Source of the DNA: a virus
Strand: one strand, 5' to 3'
Length of the DNA stretch: 64,000 nt
Virus record (IMG/VR): IMGVR_UViG_3300034104_006814
Coordinates: 1-64,000 of that record
Made by a program: the position numbers and the translations under genes. Of the stretch, positions 32,768-40,948 are shown piece by piece; within the stretch, counting starts at the first letter, position 1; each line of letters begins with the position of its first letter. Under the pieces are notes generated by a model that saw nothing but the letters and a program-made list of their open reading frames with translations, made no database searches and was not told the DNA's origin.

Positions 32768-33178
32768 ATGGATCAAGTCCAATATACGTCAGAATTAATA
32801 CGAATACTTCATTCTTTTATTGATGGAGGTTGGTTAGTTTTGATAGTTGGAATGGCTGGAATGATGGCTAGGTTAGCTCTTTTTTCTGGCAAAGTAACAC
32901 TTATTTATTGTATAAAAAATTTATTAGCTGCAATGTTTTGCAGTTGCATAACTTGGTTTATTCTTGAAGAAATTAAAATTCATTTTATGTATAAAGCTAT
33001 TATTTATACATTAGCTGGTTTAGACGCTCCAGAGTTGATGAGCGGAACAGTAAAATTAGCCCGTGGCTTTGCACAGGATCCACATTCATTTTTAGTTCAA
33101 TTAAAAAAAGGAAAATTATATGGAGCAAAAGAAGAAAGTTCAACAAATAACAGAAGACGCAGGGCAAGAAGTAAATAG
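32768..33178 (+). CDS. phage holin-like membrane protein
   Basis: 136 residues with about three transmembrane segments (GGWLVLIVGMAGMMARLALF, NLLAAMFCSCITWFILEEI, YKAIIYTLAGLDAPEL) and a highly basic tail (NNRRRRARSK). The GxxGxxxR, CxxW and AGLxAPEL pattern resembles LydA/P2-type holins. It would form the membrane lesions that release the GH46 lysin. Overlaps the next gene by 59 nt. Confidence 0.65.
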   Translation: MDQVQYTSELIRILHSFIDGGWLVLIVGMAGMMARLALFSGKVTLIYCIKNLLAAMFCSCITWFILEEIKIHFMYKAIIYTLAGLDAPELMSGTVKLARGFAQDPHSFLVQLKKGKLYGAKEESSTNNRRRRARSK

Positions 33179-33890
33179 AAATAAAATATTTGTAATTTTA
33201 CTTGGTTTCCTAATTTTAGGAATGGCATTTTTTGGAAAAATTATTAATGATAGCGCGAACGACGCTTTTGATAAAGTGGAGCAGCATTTTTCATTATCTA
33301 ATGATTATTTATCTTATGTTTTTGATACTTACTCATGCGTAACTGTAGATGGAATAGTAAAAATTGCACATAAAATAAAAGATGAAAAAGAGATATTAAA
33401 AGAAATGAAGGAAAGATTTCCAATTGCGCAGGAAAAATTAAAATTTTATATTGAAAACACCCCTTGCCATCAAAAAGAATTAATAAAAATACTTGAAATA
33501 CAAACAAAAAGAACTAATCCGTTTTGGGATAAAATTATAAAAAATATTGAAGACGGAAATGCATTTATTTTTGCAACAGAAACTCTTGAGAGTGGCGAAC
33601 TTTATAAATATACTGATGATATTTTAAGTACAATAAATTCATTGTTAAACTGTCATTTAGAAACCGCAAAAACTGAAAATGATAAATGCCAAAAATCCTT
33701 GAAATCTTTTAAGAGAATATGTATTGTAAGCTCATCAGTTGGACTTACAATAATAATGGCAGTTATTTTAAAATTCTTTTCTGAAAAAAATGAAATTCAA
33801 AAAAGGCGTATCAACAATATTAGTGGAAAAGCTGTGGGACGAAAAAAGCCAGCAGCACCTCGTAAAAAAACAGTTCCAAACAAAAAATAA
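33120..33890 (+). CDS. two-helix membrane protein of unknown function
   Basis: 256 residues. N-terminal helix (FVILLGFLILGMAFFGKI), about 170 mostly helical residues, second helix near the end (IVSSSVGLTIIMAVILKFF), then a basic tail (RKKPAAPRKKTVPNKK). Overlapping reading frames with the holin-like gene before and the kinase-like gene after (101 nt) point to a co-expressed membrane unit. An antiholin or superinfection-exclusion role is possible but unproven. Confidence 0.6.
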   Translation: MEQKKKVQQITEDAGQEVNRNKIFVILLGFLILGMAFFGKIINDSANDAFDKVEQHFSLSNDYLSYVFDTYSCVTVDGIVKIAHKIKDEKEILKEMKERFPIAQEKLKFYIENTPCHQKELIKILEIQTKRTNPFWDKIIKNIEDGNAFIFATETLESGELYKYTDDILSTINSLLNCHLETAKTENDKCQKSLKSFKRICIVSSSVGLTIIMAVILKFFSEKNEIQKRRINNISGKAVGRKKPAAPRKKTVPNKK

Positions 33891-34233
33891 ATACGAAAGA
33901 GAAAGAGATTTTTATATTGGATACGGGTTATTTTTTGATTTTGTAACTGATTTAATTAAATTTGACGATAAAGAAAAAACTATTTGGACTAAATATTGTG
34001 GAGTTTCTTTAAATTTAAAATATCCTCCTTTGGAGAGATGTAGATTCAAAAAACAAATTAGATCCATTGCAGATCAATTAAAAAATTTTAATTTATTTCA
34101 CAACGATATTCGTTGGAAAAATATTACAGAAAATGACTTTGGAGAGTTGTTTTTGATTGACTTTGAGGTCATCTCAAATGAGAATAAAGAGAGAGATCCA
34201 GAATGGATTCTCAGAGATAAACCACAAAAATGA
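33790..34233 (+). CDS. minimal protein-kinase-fold protein
   Basis: 147 residues. FHNDIRWKNI matches the kinase catalytic loop HxDxxxxN, and LFLIDFE the metal-binding DFG/DFE motif. A front segment VKKQF may hold the ATP-anchoring Lys. Only about half the normal kinase length, closest in style to lipopolysaccharide/APH-type kinases. The activity is inferred from motifs. Overlaps both neighbours (101 nt and 4 nt). Confidence 0.6.
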   Translation: MKFKKGVSTILVEKLWDEKSQQHLVKKQFQTKNKYERERDFYIGYGLFFDFVTDLIKFDDKEKTIWTKYCGVSLNLKYPPLERCRFKKQIRSIADQLKNFNLFHNDIRWKNITENDFGELFLIDFEVISNENKERDPEWILRDKPQK

Positions 34234-34628
34234 AAAAAATTCCAACAGTACACGAGCTACGGCAACAAGGTTATAAAGTCAGGGTAACGCATGTTAGAAA
34301 GTTTCATCGTTTTGACCCAAGAACGGGCAAGAAAACTCAATTTTTTGCTCCATTTCAAAGTTCTAAAACAAAAAAGAAAAACTTAACTTCACATCCAGAA
34401 GCCATAACTCAAGGTGAAGAATTCTTTTTGTCTGGGAAAGGCGGAGAAACAATTATTGAAATTGCCACTGCAGATCATAAAGAGTTGGCTAAAGGAGTTG
34501 CAGTTTGCTCTGATTGCGACTCATATGTTAAAGGTTATGGCGTTAAAAAGGCAACTGCTATTGCACTTAGAAATATGGAAGCTAACAAAGATCCATATTT
34601 TCATATAAGACAATTTTTCAATAAATGA
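34230..34628 (+). CDS. hypothetical protein
   Basis: 132 residues, basic N-terminus (LRQQGYKVRVTHVRKFHRFD), then a Cys pair (CSDCDSY) and a DUF-like YGVKKATAIALRNMEAN end. No signal. ATGA overlaps on both sides. Function unknown. Confidence 0.6.
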   Translation: MKKIPTVHELRQQGYKVRVTHVRKFHRFDPRTGKKTQFFAPFQSSKTKKKNLTSHPEAITQGEEFFLSGKGGETIIEIATADHKELAKGVAVCSDCDSYVKGYGVKKATAIALRNMEANKDPYFHIRQFFNK

Positions 34629-34795
34629 TTTTTTGGAAAATAATATGTCTTATATATTATTATTTAGGAGATTTAGCCTGCAAATTTGATGATTATAATT
34701 GTTATCAATATTTAATGGCGAAATCTGTAGAAATAAATGATAAATATAATTTAGGAATTTGGAAAGAAGTTGAAAAACCCTCTAATGAAAATTAG
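34625..34795 (+). CDS. small protein with hydrophobic N-terminus
   Basis: 56 residues (MIFWKIICLIYYYLGDLACK), overlapping the previous gene by 4 nt. The hydrophobic front may be a signal or anchor. Its TAG stop lies inside the stem of the following terminator. Confidence 0.45.
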   Translation: MIFWKIICLIYYYLGDLACKFDDYNCYQYLMAKSVEINDKYNLGIWKEVEKPSNEN

Positions 34796-34805
34796 AGGGT
34801 TTTTT
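34773..34805 (+). terminator. intrinsic terminator overlapping a stop codon
   Basis: AACCCTCTAAT-GAAA-ATTAGAGGGTT then TTTTT: 11-bp stem with GAAA tetraloop. The TAG of the small upstream gene is part of the right arm. Confidence 0.95.
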
Positions 34806-34819
34806 GTGTAAATCGTATT

Positions 34820-35860
34820 ATGAACTCAGTCAAAATGAATCTAGGGTGTCTTAAAGATAAACCAGACGCAAGAGATCGCAAGTTTGTTAAAACGATTCAT
34901 TGGACAGAGCTACAGCCCATTGATTTAAGGGAGTTTTGCCCACCTGTTAGAGCGCAAGGTGGCTTAGGATCTTGCACGGCATTTGGTGCAACTCAATTAG
35001 TAGATTTTTTAAGAAGAAAAAATAAATTTAAAAACTGGCTTCCATCTCCATTATTTACTTATTATGCAACAAGAAAAGCTGAAAATACTATAGAAGAAGA
35101 TAGTGGAGCAACGATTAGAGAAGCTATAAAATCTACAGCGAGAGATGGAGTTACAATGGAAAGAATTTGGCCATATGATGTAAAAAAATTTAAACAAAAT
35201 CCACCAGAAGAAGTATGGATAAATGCCGAAAAACATCAAAGCCTCGAATATCTTAGGATAAATGATGGTTACAAAAGTGAATTTTTAGGCTGCTTAAATG
35301 ATGGTTATCCTTTTATTTTTGGATTAAATTTATATACTTCTTTTCATTCTTTCCAAACTGTCTTGACTGGAATTGTTTCCACACCCGACATAGAAAAAGA
35401 AAAAATTATCGGCGCTCATTGTATGATGGCTGTTGGTTGGAAAAAAATAGAACAAGATGGAAAAGAAAAAGAGTTTTTAATCGTACAAAATTCTTGGGGT
35501 CTTGATTGGGGCGATTACGGATTTTGCTACATACCTCTTGAATACATAATGACGAATGATTCTTTTGATTTTTGGACAATTAGATTAACGGAAGAGTGCG
35601 CAGAAGACACAGAAGACCTTGCGCCAGAACCTCTTAAATCAACACCCATTCCCGAACCTTCCAAGCCAAATCCAGAACCGATTCCTACACCAAATCCAGA
35701 ACCGATTCCTACACCAAATCCAGAACCTCCCAAGCCAGAACCTCCCAAGCCAGAACCTTCGGTTGTGGATGAGTATGAGAAAGAATCAATATGGAAAAAT
35801 CCGATAACCTATTTTTTAATAGGTTTTATTGGTTTTCTTTTGTTTTTCTTTTTTGGATAA
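34820..35860 (+). CDS. papain-like (C1) cysteine protease with membrane anchor
   Basis: 346 residues. Catalytic Cys in RAQGGLGSCTAFGA (about residue 51), His in GAHCMMAVGW (about 198) and Asn in VQNSWGLDWGDYGF (about 222), the C1A triad. A proline-rich linker with NPEPIPTP repeats (about 275-310) and a C-terminal transmembrane helix (YFLIGFIGFLLFFFF) follow. No N-terminal signal or propeptide is evident. C1 peptidases are rare in phages. Possible roles: particle maturation or attack on host proteins at the membrane. Own transcription unit between terminator and promoter. Confidence 0.9.
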   Translation: MNSVKMNLGCLKDKPDARDRKFVKTIHWTELQPIDLREFCPPVRAQGGLGSCTAFGATQLVDFLRRKNKFKNWLPSPLFTYYATRKAENTIEEDSGATIREAIKSTARDGVTMERIWPYDVKKFKQNPPEEVWINAEKHQSLEYLRINDGYKSEFLGCLNDGYPFIFGLNLYTSFHSFQTVLTGIVSTPDIEKEKIIGAHCMMAVGWKKIEQDGKEKEFLIVQNSWGLDWGDYGFCYIPLEYIMTNDSFDFWTIRLTEECAEDTEDLAPEPLKSTPIPEPSKPNPEPIPTPNPEPIPTPNPEPPKPEPPKPEPSVVDEYEKESIWKNPITYFLIGFIGFLLFFFFG

Positions 35861-35885
35861 ATTTCACAAACATGTAAAATTTGAA

Positions 35886-35913
35886 TTGACATTGCTATTT
35901 TTCTAAATACTAT
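35886..35913 (+). promoter_or_regulatory. sigma70-type promoter
   Basis: TTGACA (35886-35891), 16-bp spacer, TACTAT (35908-35913), 8 nt to the ATG at 35922: leaderless geometry. Confidence 0.75.
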
Positions 35914-35921
35914 ACGAGAAG

Positions 35922-36206
35922 ATGAATTCGACCTTTATAGAGATCGCTGCAGATAAATTTCACGAATTTATCATTGAAAATCTTCCAAAGCATCAAGCTT
36001 CAGCCAACTTAGTTAATGAGTTAGCGTATCAAAGATTTCATTTAATGAATTCTTTCAAAAAAAATTTTATTAATGAAATATTAAATAATTATTACGGCAT
36101 TCATTACGTTGGATTTGCAAACACAAATGATCAAAATTTAATTTATAAATTGTCAGTTATAGATAAAAAACTTTGTACTTTTTTTCTTTTGAAATATGGA
36201 GCATGA
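35922..36206 (+). CDS. hypothetical protein
   Basis: 94 residues (MNSTFIEIAADKFHEFIIEN), helical, no known domain. First gene of a five-gene set of overlapping small genes that precedes the sigma factor. Confidence 0.6.
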   Translation: MNSTFIEIAADKFHEFIIENLPKHQASANLVNELAYQRFHLMNSFKKNFINEILNNYYGIHYVGFANTNDQNLIYKLSVIDKKLCTFFLLKYGA

Positions 36207-36639
36207 ATTAACGCCAGAACAAAAACTTAAAGGAGCTTTAATTTTTAAATATCTTAGAACTGGCAAAATACCCAAAAGAAAAGGCTTATTTAAAGCATTA
36301 TTTTATTTAGCTGGAGAGTATAGGAATTTTAAAGGAATTATGATGACATCCTCCAGCACTACTCAAAAAAGACCTTTAATTGATAGAACCGTTCAAATAA
36401 AAATCAAAAATACTTTGAATCACGATTCTGTATTTAGGATTTTTGAAAAATATCTTTTAAATTTTCAAACAAAAATAAGCAGATCTACTGTTGATATAGA
36501 TTTTTTAACAGTATACTATTCTTCCGAATCCATTCAATGGGCTTTGATTGACGAAGAACTCAGAACAAACCATAAAGAAAATATAAACGAAGAATCTGGT
36601 CTGCCTAAAATCATTAATTTCAAGTATGAAAAAAAATAA
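36196..36639 (+). CDS. hypothetical protein
   Basis: 147 residues (MEHELTPEQKLKGALIFKYL). Basic middle; no recognised family. Overlaps neighbours by 11 and 14 nt. Confidence 0.6.
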   Translation: MEHELTPEQKLKGALIFKYLRTGKIPKRKGLFKALFYLAGEYRNFKGIMMTSSSTTQKRPLIDRTVQIKIKNTLNHDSVFRIFEKYLLNFQTKISRSTVDIDFLTVYYSSESIQWALIDEELRTNHKENINEESGLPKIINFKYEKK

Positions 36640-36904
36640 AATAGAAGCCGTTGACAAAACATCATATTATAGTGCATTTAATAAATGGTTGAATGCATCA
36701 ACTGAATTTTTTGATTTAAAGAATGAAATTCTCATGAATGAAAAATGGTTAAAATTTGCAGGGGATCTAGGACTAGTTTTAGGTAGCTATGATTTAAATG
36801 GAAATTTATTAGTTGAAGTAGAAGATAATGTTTGTTGGAAAGAGGCTAAAAAATATTATTCTATTATTTCTTTTAGGGCTGAATTAAAAGAACAAGAAGT
36901 ATGA
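36626..36904 (+). CDS. hypothetical protein
   Basis: 92 residues (MKKNKIEAVDKTSYYSAFNK). No recognised domain. ATGA overlap with the next gene. Confidence 0.55.
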   Translation: MKKNKIEAVDKTSYYSAFNKWLNASTEFFDLKNEILMNEKWLKFAGDLGLVLGSYDLNGNLLVEVEDNVCWKEAKKYYSIISFRAELKEQEV

Positions 36905-37080
36905 CATACAAATTTCAAAGAAACATTCCTATGTATATTCCAGCTATTATATTTACTTTTATTTCGTTTGGAATTTTTGCAATCGGTTTTAGCTGCGGAA
37001 AGATGTGCGAAAGCGCAAAAATAAAGAAAGAAAAAGAAAGACAAATTTTAGTTCAAAAAGAAATACATAGAATCGCATGA
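36901..37080 (+). CDS. single-span membrane peptide
   Basis: 59 residues. One transmembrane helix (MYIPAIIFTFISFGIFAIGF), then a Cys pair and a basic helical tail (KIKKEKERQILVQKEIHRIA). Four-nucleotide overlaps with both neighbours support it as a gene. Confidence 0.55.
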   Translation: MTYKFQRNIPMYIPAIIFTFISFGIFAIGFSCGKMCESAKIKKEKERQILVQKEIHRIA

Positions 37081-37502
37081 TTAAATATTTAATTACTTTT
37101 GCTTTGTTGAGTTGTGACTGTTTTGCAATCAATAAAACAGAAAATCCTTTTTCTCTGAAACTAGATCAAGAAACATTCTTAACTGATAAGAATGGAGTTT
37201 TTATTGCAAATAATGTTTTAAAATTAATACCTGGAAATGCAATTAAAATTTATCTAACTGATGGAACTGAATTAAACGGTTTAGTTAAATCTACAGAACT
37301 TTTAAATGGCCAAGTCTTTAAAGTTTTTGGAGAAATTGTAAATAAAAATAATACAGGCTTTGGGTTTGTCTTAACTAAGGACGCAATATTTGCAGGTGCA
37401 GTAGTATTTCGAGACTCTAATGTTACATATGCAATCGCTTACGATGAATTAAGAAAAGGCTTTACTCTGGTAAAGCAAGTTTCTGCAAAAATTGGATCTT
37501 GA
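37077..37502 (+). CDS. exported hypothetical protein
   Basis: 141 residues with a signal peptide (MIKYLITFALLSCDCFAINK; cleavage near CFA-IN). The mature part is beta-rich (ANNVLKLIPGNAIKIYLTDG). The SCDC pair could alternatively be a lipidation site. Its TGA stop forms part of the next promoter's -35 box. Confidence 0.6.
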   Translation: MIKYLITFALLSCDCFAINKTENPFSLKLDQETFLTDKNGVFIANNVLKLIPGNAIKIYLTDGTELNGLVKSTELLNGQVFKVFGEIVNKNNTGFGFVLTKDAIFAGAVVFRDSNVTYAIAYDELRKGFTLVKQVSAKIGS

Positions 37503-37526
37503 CATTTATTAACTTCTCTATAGAGT
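37499..37526 (+). promoter_or_regulatory. promoter of sigma factor gene
   Basis: TTGACA (37499-37504, sharing the TGA stop of the upstream gene) and TAGAGT (37521-37526) at 16-bp spacing, 7 nt before ATG 37534. The -10 is imperfect (CTATAGAG). Confidence 0.5.
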
Positions 37527-37533
37527 TGCCATC

Positions 37534-38037
37534 ATGCAAACGCAAATATCTACCGAAGAATTTAACGCTCTTTATAAAGAATGGACTCCAAAATTAAGAG
37601 CTTATGCTAATAAATTTCTTTACAACCAAGAAAATGTTGAAGATTGCGTTCAAGAAGTTTTTAGAAAATTATTAAATCAAGACTTTGACAAAATTAAAGA
37701 TCACATCCAATCATGGATGTTTGTTGTTTGCAGAAATACAAGTCTCAAAGTTAAAGCCAAGCAAAAATTATTTGTAGATCGTTTTGAGGAAAACGAGGCT
37801 ATTTGCGAAGATTACAATCCTTTTGAATCTTTAGATAGAAAAGAACTTTATAAAAAAGTTCAAAATATAATTAAAAGTTTGACTCCTCAACAAAGAAAAA
37901 TGATTCAACTAAGGTACAAGTCAGATCTAAGTTACGAACAGATTGCTAAAAAAATGAAAACAACTTCAGGAAATGTAGGCTTTCATTTATGTACTGCATT
38001 AAAAAATATTAGAAAAAATTTATTGAAATCAATTTGA
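37534..38037 (+). CDS. ECF-type RNA polymerase sigma factor (1)
   Basis: 167 residues. Region 2: LRAYANKFLYNQENVEDCVQ + EVFRKLL, with SWMFVVCRNTSLK; region 4: SLTPQQRKMIQLRYKSDLSY + EQIAKKM, with a helix-turn-helix. It probably redirects host RNA polymerase to phage promoters. No anti-sigma gene is obvious next to it. A second, divergent copy lies at 51845. Confidence 0.9.
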   Translation: MQTQISTEEFNALYKEWTPKLRAYANKFLYNQENVEDCVQEVFRKLLNQDFDKIKDHIQSWMFVVCRNTSLKVKAKQKLFVDRFEENEAICEDYNPFESLDRKELYKKVQNIIKSLTPQQRKMIQLRYKSDLSYEQIAKKMKTTSGNVGFHLCTALKNIRKNLLKSI

Positions 38038-38060
38038 CAAGCGATAACCAATCATATACC
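38034..38060 (+). promoter_or_regulatory. promoter of MoxR-like gene
   Basis: TTGACA (38034-38039, includes the TGA stop of the sigma gene), 15-bp spacer, TATACC (38055-38060), 9 nt before ATG 38070. This explains why the in-frame TTG at 38034 should not be used as the start. Confidence 0.55.
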
Positions 38061-38069
38061 TTAAAACAA

Positions 38070-39158
38070 ATGAAAACTGAAACTACTCCTCTTAATAATC
38101 TGACTCTTTCTCCAACCGAAATCAAAGAAGCCATTTATGACTGCTTTGAAGTTCGTCAACCCGTAATGATCTGGGGCCCGCCAGGGATCGGCAAATCTGA
38201 CATCATTCATGAAATTGGAAAGGAAACGAATCGTAAAGTAATTGATATTCGGCTTGCGCTTTGGGAGCCTACCGACATTCGAGGTATCCCATATTTTGAT
38301 GGAGAATCCAAGCAAATGCGTTGGGCACCTCCATCCGAACTTCCCAAGCTAATCAGTGACAATTCAATTATCTTTCTTGATGAGTTTCCAAGTGCAGTTC
38401 CAACTGTGCAGGCGGGTGCATATCAATTAATTTTAAATCGCAAAATCGGTGAGTATGAACTTCCCCCAGCAGTTGATATGGTTGCTGCTGGCAACAGGGA
38501 AAATGACAGAGGCATTTCATACAAAATGCCTGCGCCATTGGCTAATAGGTTTACTCATCTTGAATTAAAGCCAAATTTTAATTGCTGGCTCAACTGGGCA
38601 ATTAAGAATGATATTGATAGCTCTATCATTTCTTATCTAACTTGGTCTAAGAAAGATTTGTATGATTTCAATCCAAAATCTTCTTCTAAAGCTTTTGCAA
38701 CTCCGCGCAGTTGGACTTTTGCAAACAAGTTTATCTCTAAAGGTAAGCGCTCCAAAAATTCCGAAAGCCTTCTGACTGCGCTGCTTGCGGGAACTATCGG
38801 AGAAGGACTGGCAATTTCTTTTTCTACGTTTAAGAAAACTTCTGCGAAACTTCCAAAAGTCGAAGAGATCCTTTCTGGAAAGCTCAAGAAGTTTAAATAT
38901 AACAAAGATATTTCTTTGCTTTATTCAATTGTTATTAATTGTTGCGTTGAACTCAAATCTCAGATTGGCCAAAAGGATTGGATAAAAAGTGTAGACAATT
39001 TCTATAAATTCATGCTTGATAATTTTCCTCAGGAGGTCATTATTATGGGAGTGAGAACTTCAATTAGGAACTATCAACTTCCTATCAATCCAGAATCTCT
39101 TTCGACCTATAAAGAGTTTGTTGAAAAAGTAGAAAAATTTATTTTCGTCCAAGATTAA
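38070..39158 (+). CDS. MoxR-type AAA+ ATPase
   Basis: 362 residues from ATG 38070. Walker A GPPGIGKS, a DIRLALWEPTDIRGIPYFDG block, Walker B SIIFLDEF, sensor 1 MVAAGNREND and an arginine-rich LANRFTHLEL. This is the MoxR/AAA_5 layout. It is coupled by TAATATG to a VWA-domain gene, the usual MoxR partner, so the pair likely forms a chaperone that inserts metals or remodels complexes. Rare in phages. Confidence 0.85.
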   Translation: MKTETTPLNNLTLSPTEIKEAIYDCFEVRQPVMIWGPPGIGKSDIIHEIGKETNRKVIDIRLALWEPTDIRGIPYFDGESKQMRWAPPSELPKLISDNSIIFLDEFPSAVPTVQAGAYQLILNRKIGEYELPPAVDMVAAGNRENDRGISYKMPAPLANRFTHLELKPNFNCWLNWAIKNDIDSSIISYLTWSKKDLYDFNPKSSSKAFATPRSWTFANKFISKGKRSKNSESLLTALLAGTIGEGLAISFSTFKKTSAKLPKVEEILSGKLKKFKYNKDISLLYSIVINCCVELKSQIGQKDWIKSVDNFYKFMLDNFPQEVIIMGVRTSIRNYQLPINPESLSTYKEFVEKVEKFIFVQD

Positions 39159-39159
39159 T

Positions 39160-40347
39160 ATGAGCTTATTTAATAAACCAGAAGACCTCTCTTTAGAAGA
39201 AAGGTTGGTTGCAGCAAAAGTTAAGATGTTAATGAGTCTGCCATTTTTCGGCAGTTTAGCATCTGGCTTGAATATTAAAACCGTCGATTGGATGTTTGAT
39301 AAAGATACTCCAATGAGCGCTGCAACTGATGGAGTTAATTTCTTTTATAATCCAGAAGGAATTAAGAATCGCACTATTTCAGAATTGGTTTGGTTATTTG
39401 CACATGAAGTCAGTCACGTTTGTTGGCAGCACTTCATGCGCATGGGCGACCGCAATCAAACTCTTTGGAATATCGCAACTGACTATGCCATCAATGGTTT
39501 ATTAAGAATAAATAGAATCGGAAAACCTTTTGATAATATTCTTGATGATCAAAAGTATGACGGCATGTGTGCCGAACAAATTTACGATAAACTTTATAAA
39601 GAAGCTCCAAAATTAAATTTGGATCAATTATCTAAAATGCTTGCCGACAAGCATTTACAAATGGATAAAAACGAAGACGGCTCTCCAAAATCTGAACAGC
39701 AGATTCAAGATCTTGTCAATAAGATTAAGGAAGATATTGTAAAAGCTACGCAAGCAATGGAAGCGGGTTCTATCCCCGCTGGTTTTGATAGGTTGATAGA
39801 AAGTATTACAAATCCACAACTTCCTTGGCAGGAAATCTTGAGGGACCGCATTAAATCTAAAATCAAAACAGATTTTACTTTTATGCGCCCAAATAGAAGA
39901 AGTGGCAATATGAATGGAATTATTTTTCCAAGCATGACCGTTGAAGATCAAATAGATATTTGTATTGGTATGGATATGTCAGGTTCAATTGGAGATGATA
40001 TTGCTTCGGAATTTATGTCCGAACTTTATGGAATAATTTCTGATTTTAAATCTTGGAATATTAAGTTGTGGAGTTTTGATACTCAGGTTTATCATGAGAA
40101 AGAATACTCTTCAGATGCAGACGACGATATTCTTTCATATAAGCCAAAAGGCGGAGGTGGAACCGATTTTGAATGCAATTGGAAATACATGAAAAACAAT
40201 GGCATTGAGCCTAAACTGTTTATTATGTTTACCGACTTATATCCTGGCGGTGGATGGGGCGACCCAGATTATTGCGATACATTATTTATTGGGTATGGCG
40301 GCTGCAAAGCTATTGCGCCCTTTGGAGAAACAATTCATATTAAATAA
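39160..40347 (+). CDS. VWA-like metallopeptidase-domain protein (DUF2201 type)
   Basis: 395 residues. N-terminal domain with a zinc-type motif HEVSHVCWQH (HExxH), then a charged linker and a C-terminal VWA-like domain whose MIDAS is seen as GMDMSGSIGDD and GGGGTDFEC. This N-terminal peptidase plus VWA order is the DUF2201 family, commonly next to a MoxR ATPase, as here. Predicted partner of the upstream ATPase. Confidence 0.85.
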   Translation: MSLFNKPEDLSLEERLVAAKVKMLMSLPFFGSLASGLNIKTVDWMFDKDTPMSAATDGVNFFYNPEGIKNRTISELVWLFAHEVSHVCWQHFMRMGDRNQTLWNIATDYAINGLLRINRIGKPFDNILDDQKYDGMCAEQIYDKLYKEAPKLNLDQLSKMLADKHLQMDKNEDGSPKSEQQIQDLVNKIKEDIVKATQAMEAGSIPAGFDRLIESITNPQLPWQEILRDRIKSKIKTDFTFMRPNRRSGNMNGIIFPSMTVEDQIDICIGMDMSGSIGDDIASEFMSELYGIISDFKSWNIKLWSFDTQVYHEKEYSSDADDDILSYKPKGGGGTDFECNWKYMKNNGIEPKLFIMFTDLYPGGGWGDPDYCDTLFIGYGGCKAIAPFGETIHIK

Positions 40348-40731
40348 ATGAGCACTCTTTATAGAAAGATTGGTAGGCGTTACGAGCCAGTACACGACAG
40401 CGAGGCTTATAGCGGCCTTTCGAATGGCTGTTGGCTAGTTCAAGTAGAAAACGGTTGTACATCTATTAAGAAAGCTGTAGATCCTAATTTTGCTGCAATT
40501 CAATTTGCCACCATGATGATGTCAAATAAAATTTGTAAATATTTAAGTGACGTAAGCACCGCTCGACCCGCAACTATGCCATACACAAAAAAGCAAAAAG
40601 AAATATTTAAACTTATGCAGACTTTGCCAGATAAAGATAGATTTTTTTATTGGCAGTATGACTCTTTACAAGGCATGGCTGAAAATATTTTAAAACTAAT
40701 CTTAGAAGATTATGATAAGAGCACTAAATAA
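40348..40731 (+). CDS. hypothetical protein
   Basis: 127 residues (MSTLYRKIGRRYEPVHDSEA); SGLSNGCWLVQVENGCTSI is a motif seen in small phage proteins of unknown role. It starts at the base after the VWA stop (TAAATGAG). Confidence 0.65.
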   Translation: MSTLYRKIGRRYEPVHDSEAYSGLSNGCWLVQVENGCTSIKKAVDPNFAAIQFATMMMSNKICKYLSDVSTARPATMPYTKKQKEIFKLMQTLPDKDRFFYWQYDSLQGMAENILKLILEDYDKSTK

Positions 40732-40873
40732 TTTTTTAAATTTATTTGAAGCGTTTTGCTGGAGATTACTAATTGCCACTTTATTTTTAATTATCATTCC
40801 ATTCGTGGCAATTCTTTTTGTATTTGGTTTTTTTAGTTTAAAAATAAAAAAAGAAGAAATAACAGAAGAATAA
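40712..40873 (+). CDS. 53-residue membrane peptide
   Basis: A single long hydrophobic helix (LLIATLFLIIIPFVAILFVF) with a KKEEITEE tail. Overlaps the upstream gene by 20 nt and ends just before a terminator. Confidence 0.5.
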   Translation: MIRALNNFLNLFEAFCWRLLIATLFLIIIPFVAILFVFGFFSLKIKKEEITEE

Positions 40874-40877
40874 ATTT

Positions 40878-40916
40878 ATCATATCAAAAATAATTGTTGA
40901 TATGATTATTTTTTTT
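40878..40916 (+). terminator. intrinsic terminator
   Basis: ATCATATCAA / TTGATATGAT, a perfect 10-bp stem with a 9-nt loop, followed by TATTTTTTTT. The left arm sequence recurs before the gene at 41754 without its partner arm. Confidence 0.9.
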
Positions 40917-40948
40917 AGCGCCTAAACAAGTTAGATACATTCTTTAAT

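Noticed and set aside
38034-38069. TTG start that would extend the MoxR protein by 12 residues
   Set aside because: The TTG is the beginning of a TTGACA -35 box followed by a -10 box; ATG 38070 has the leaderless spacing seen elsewhere.
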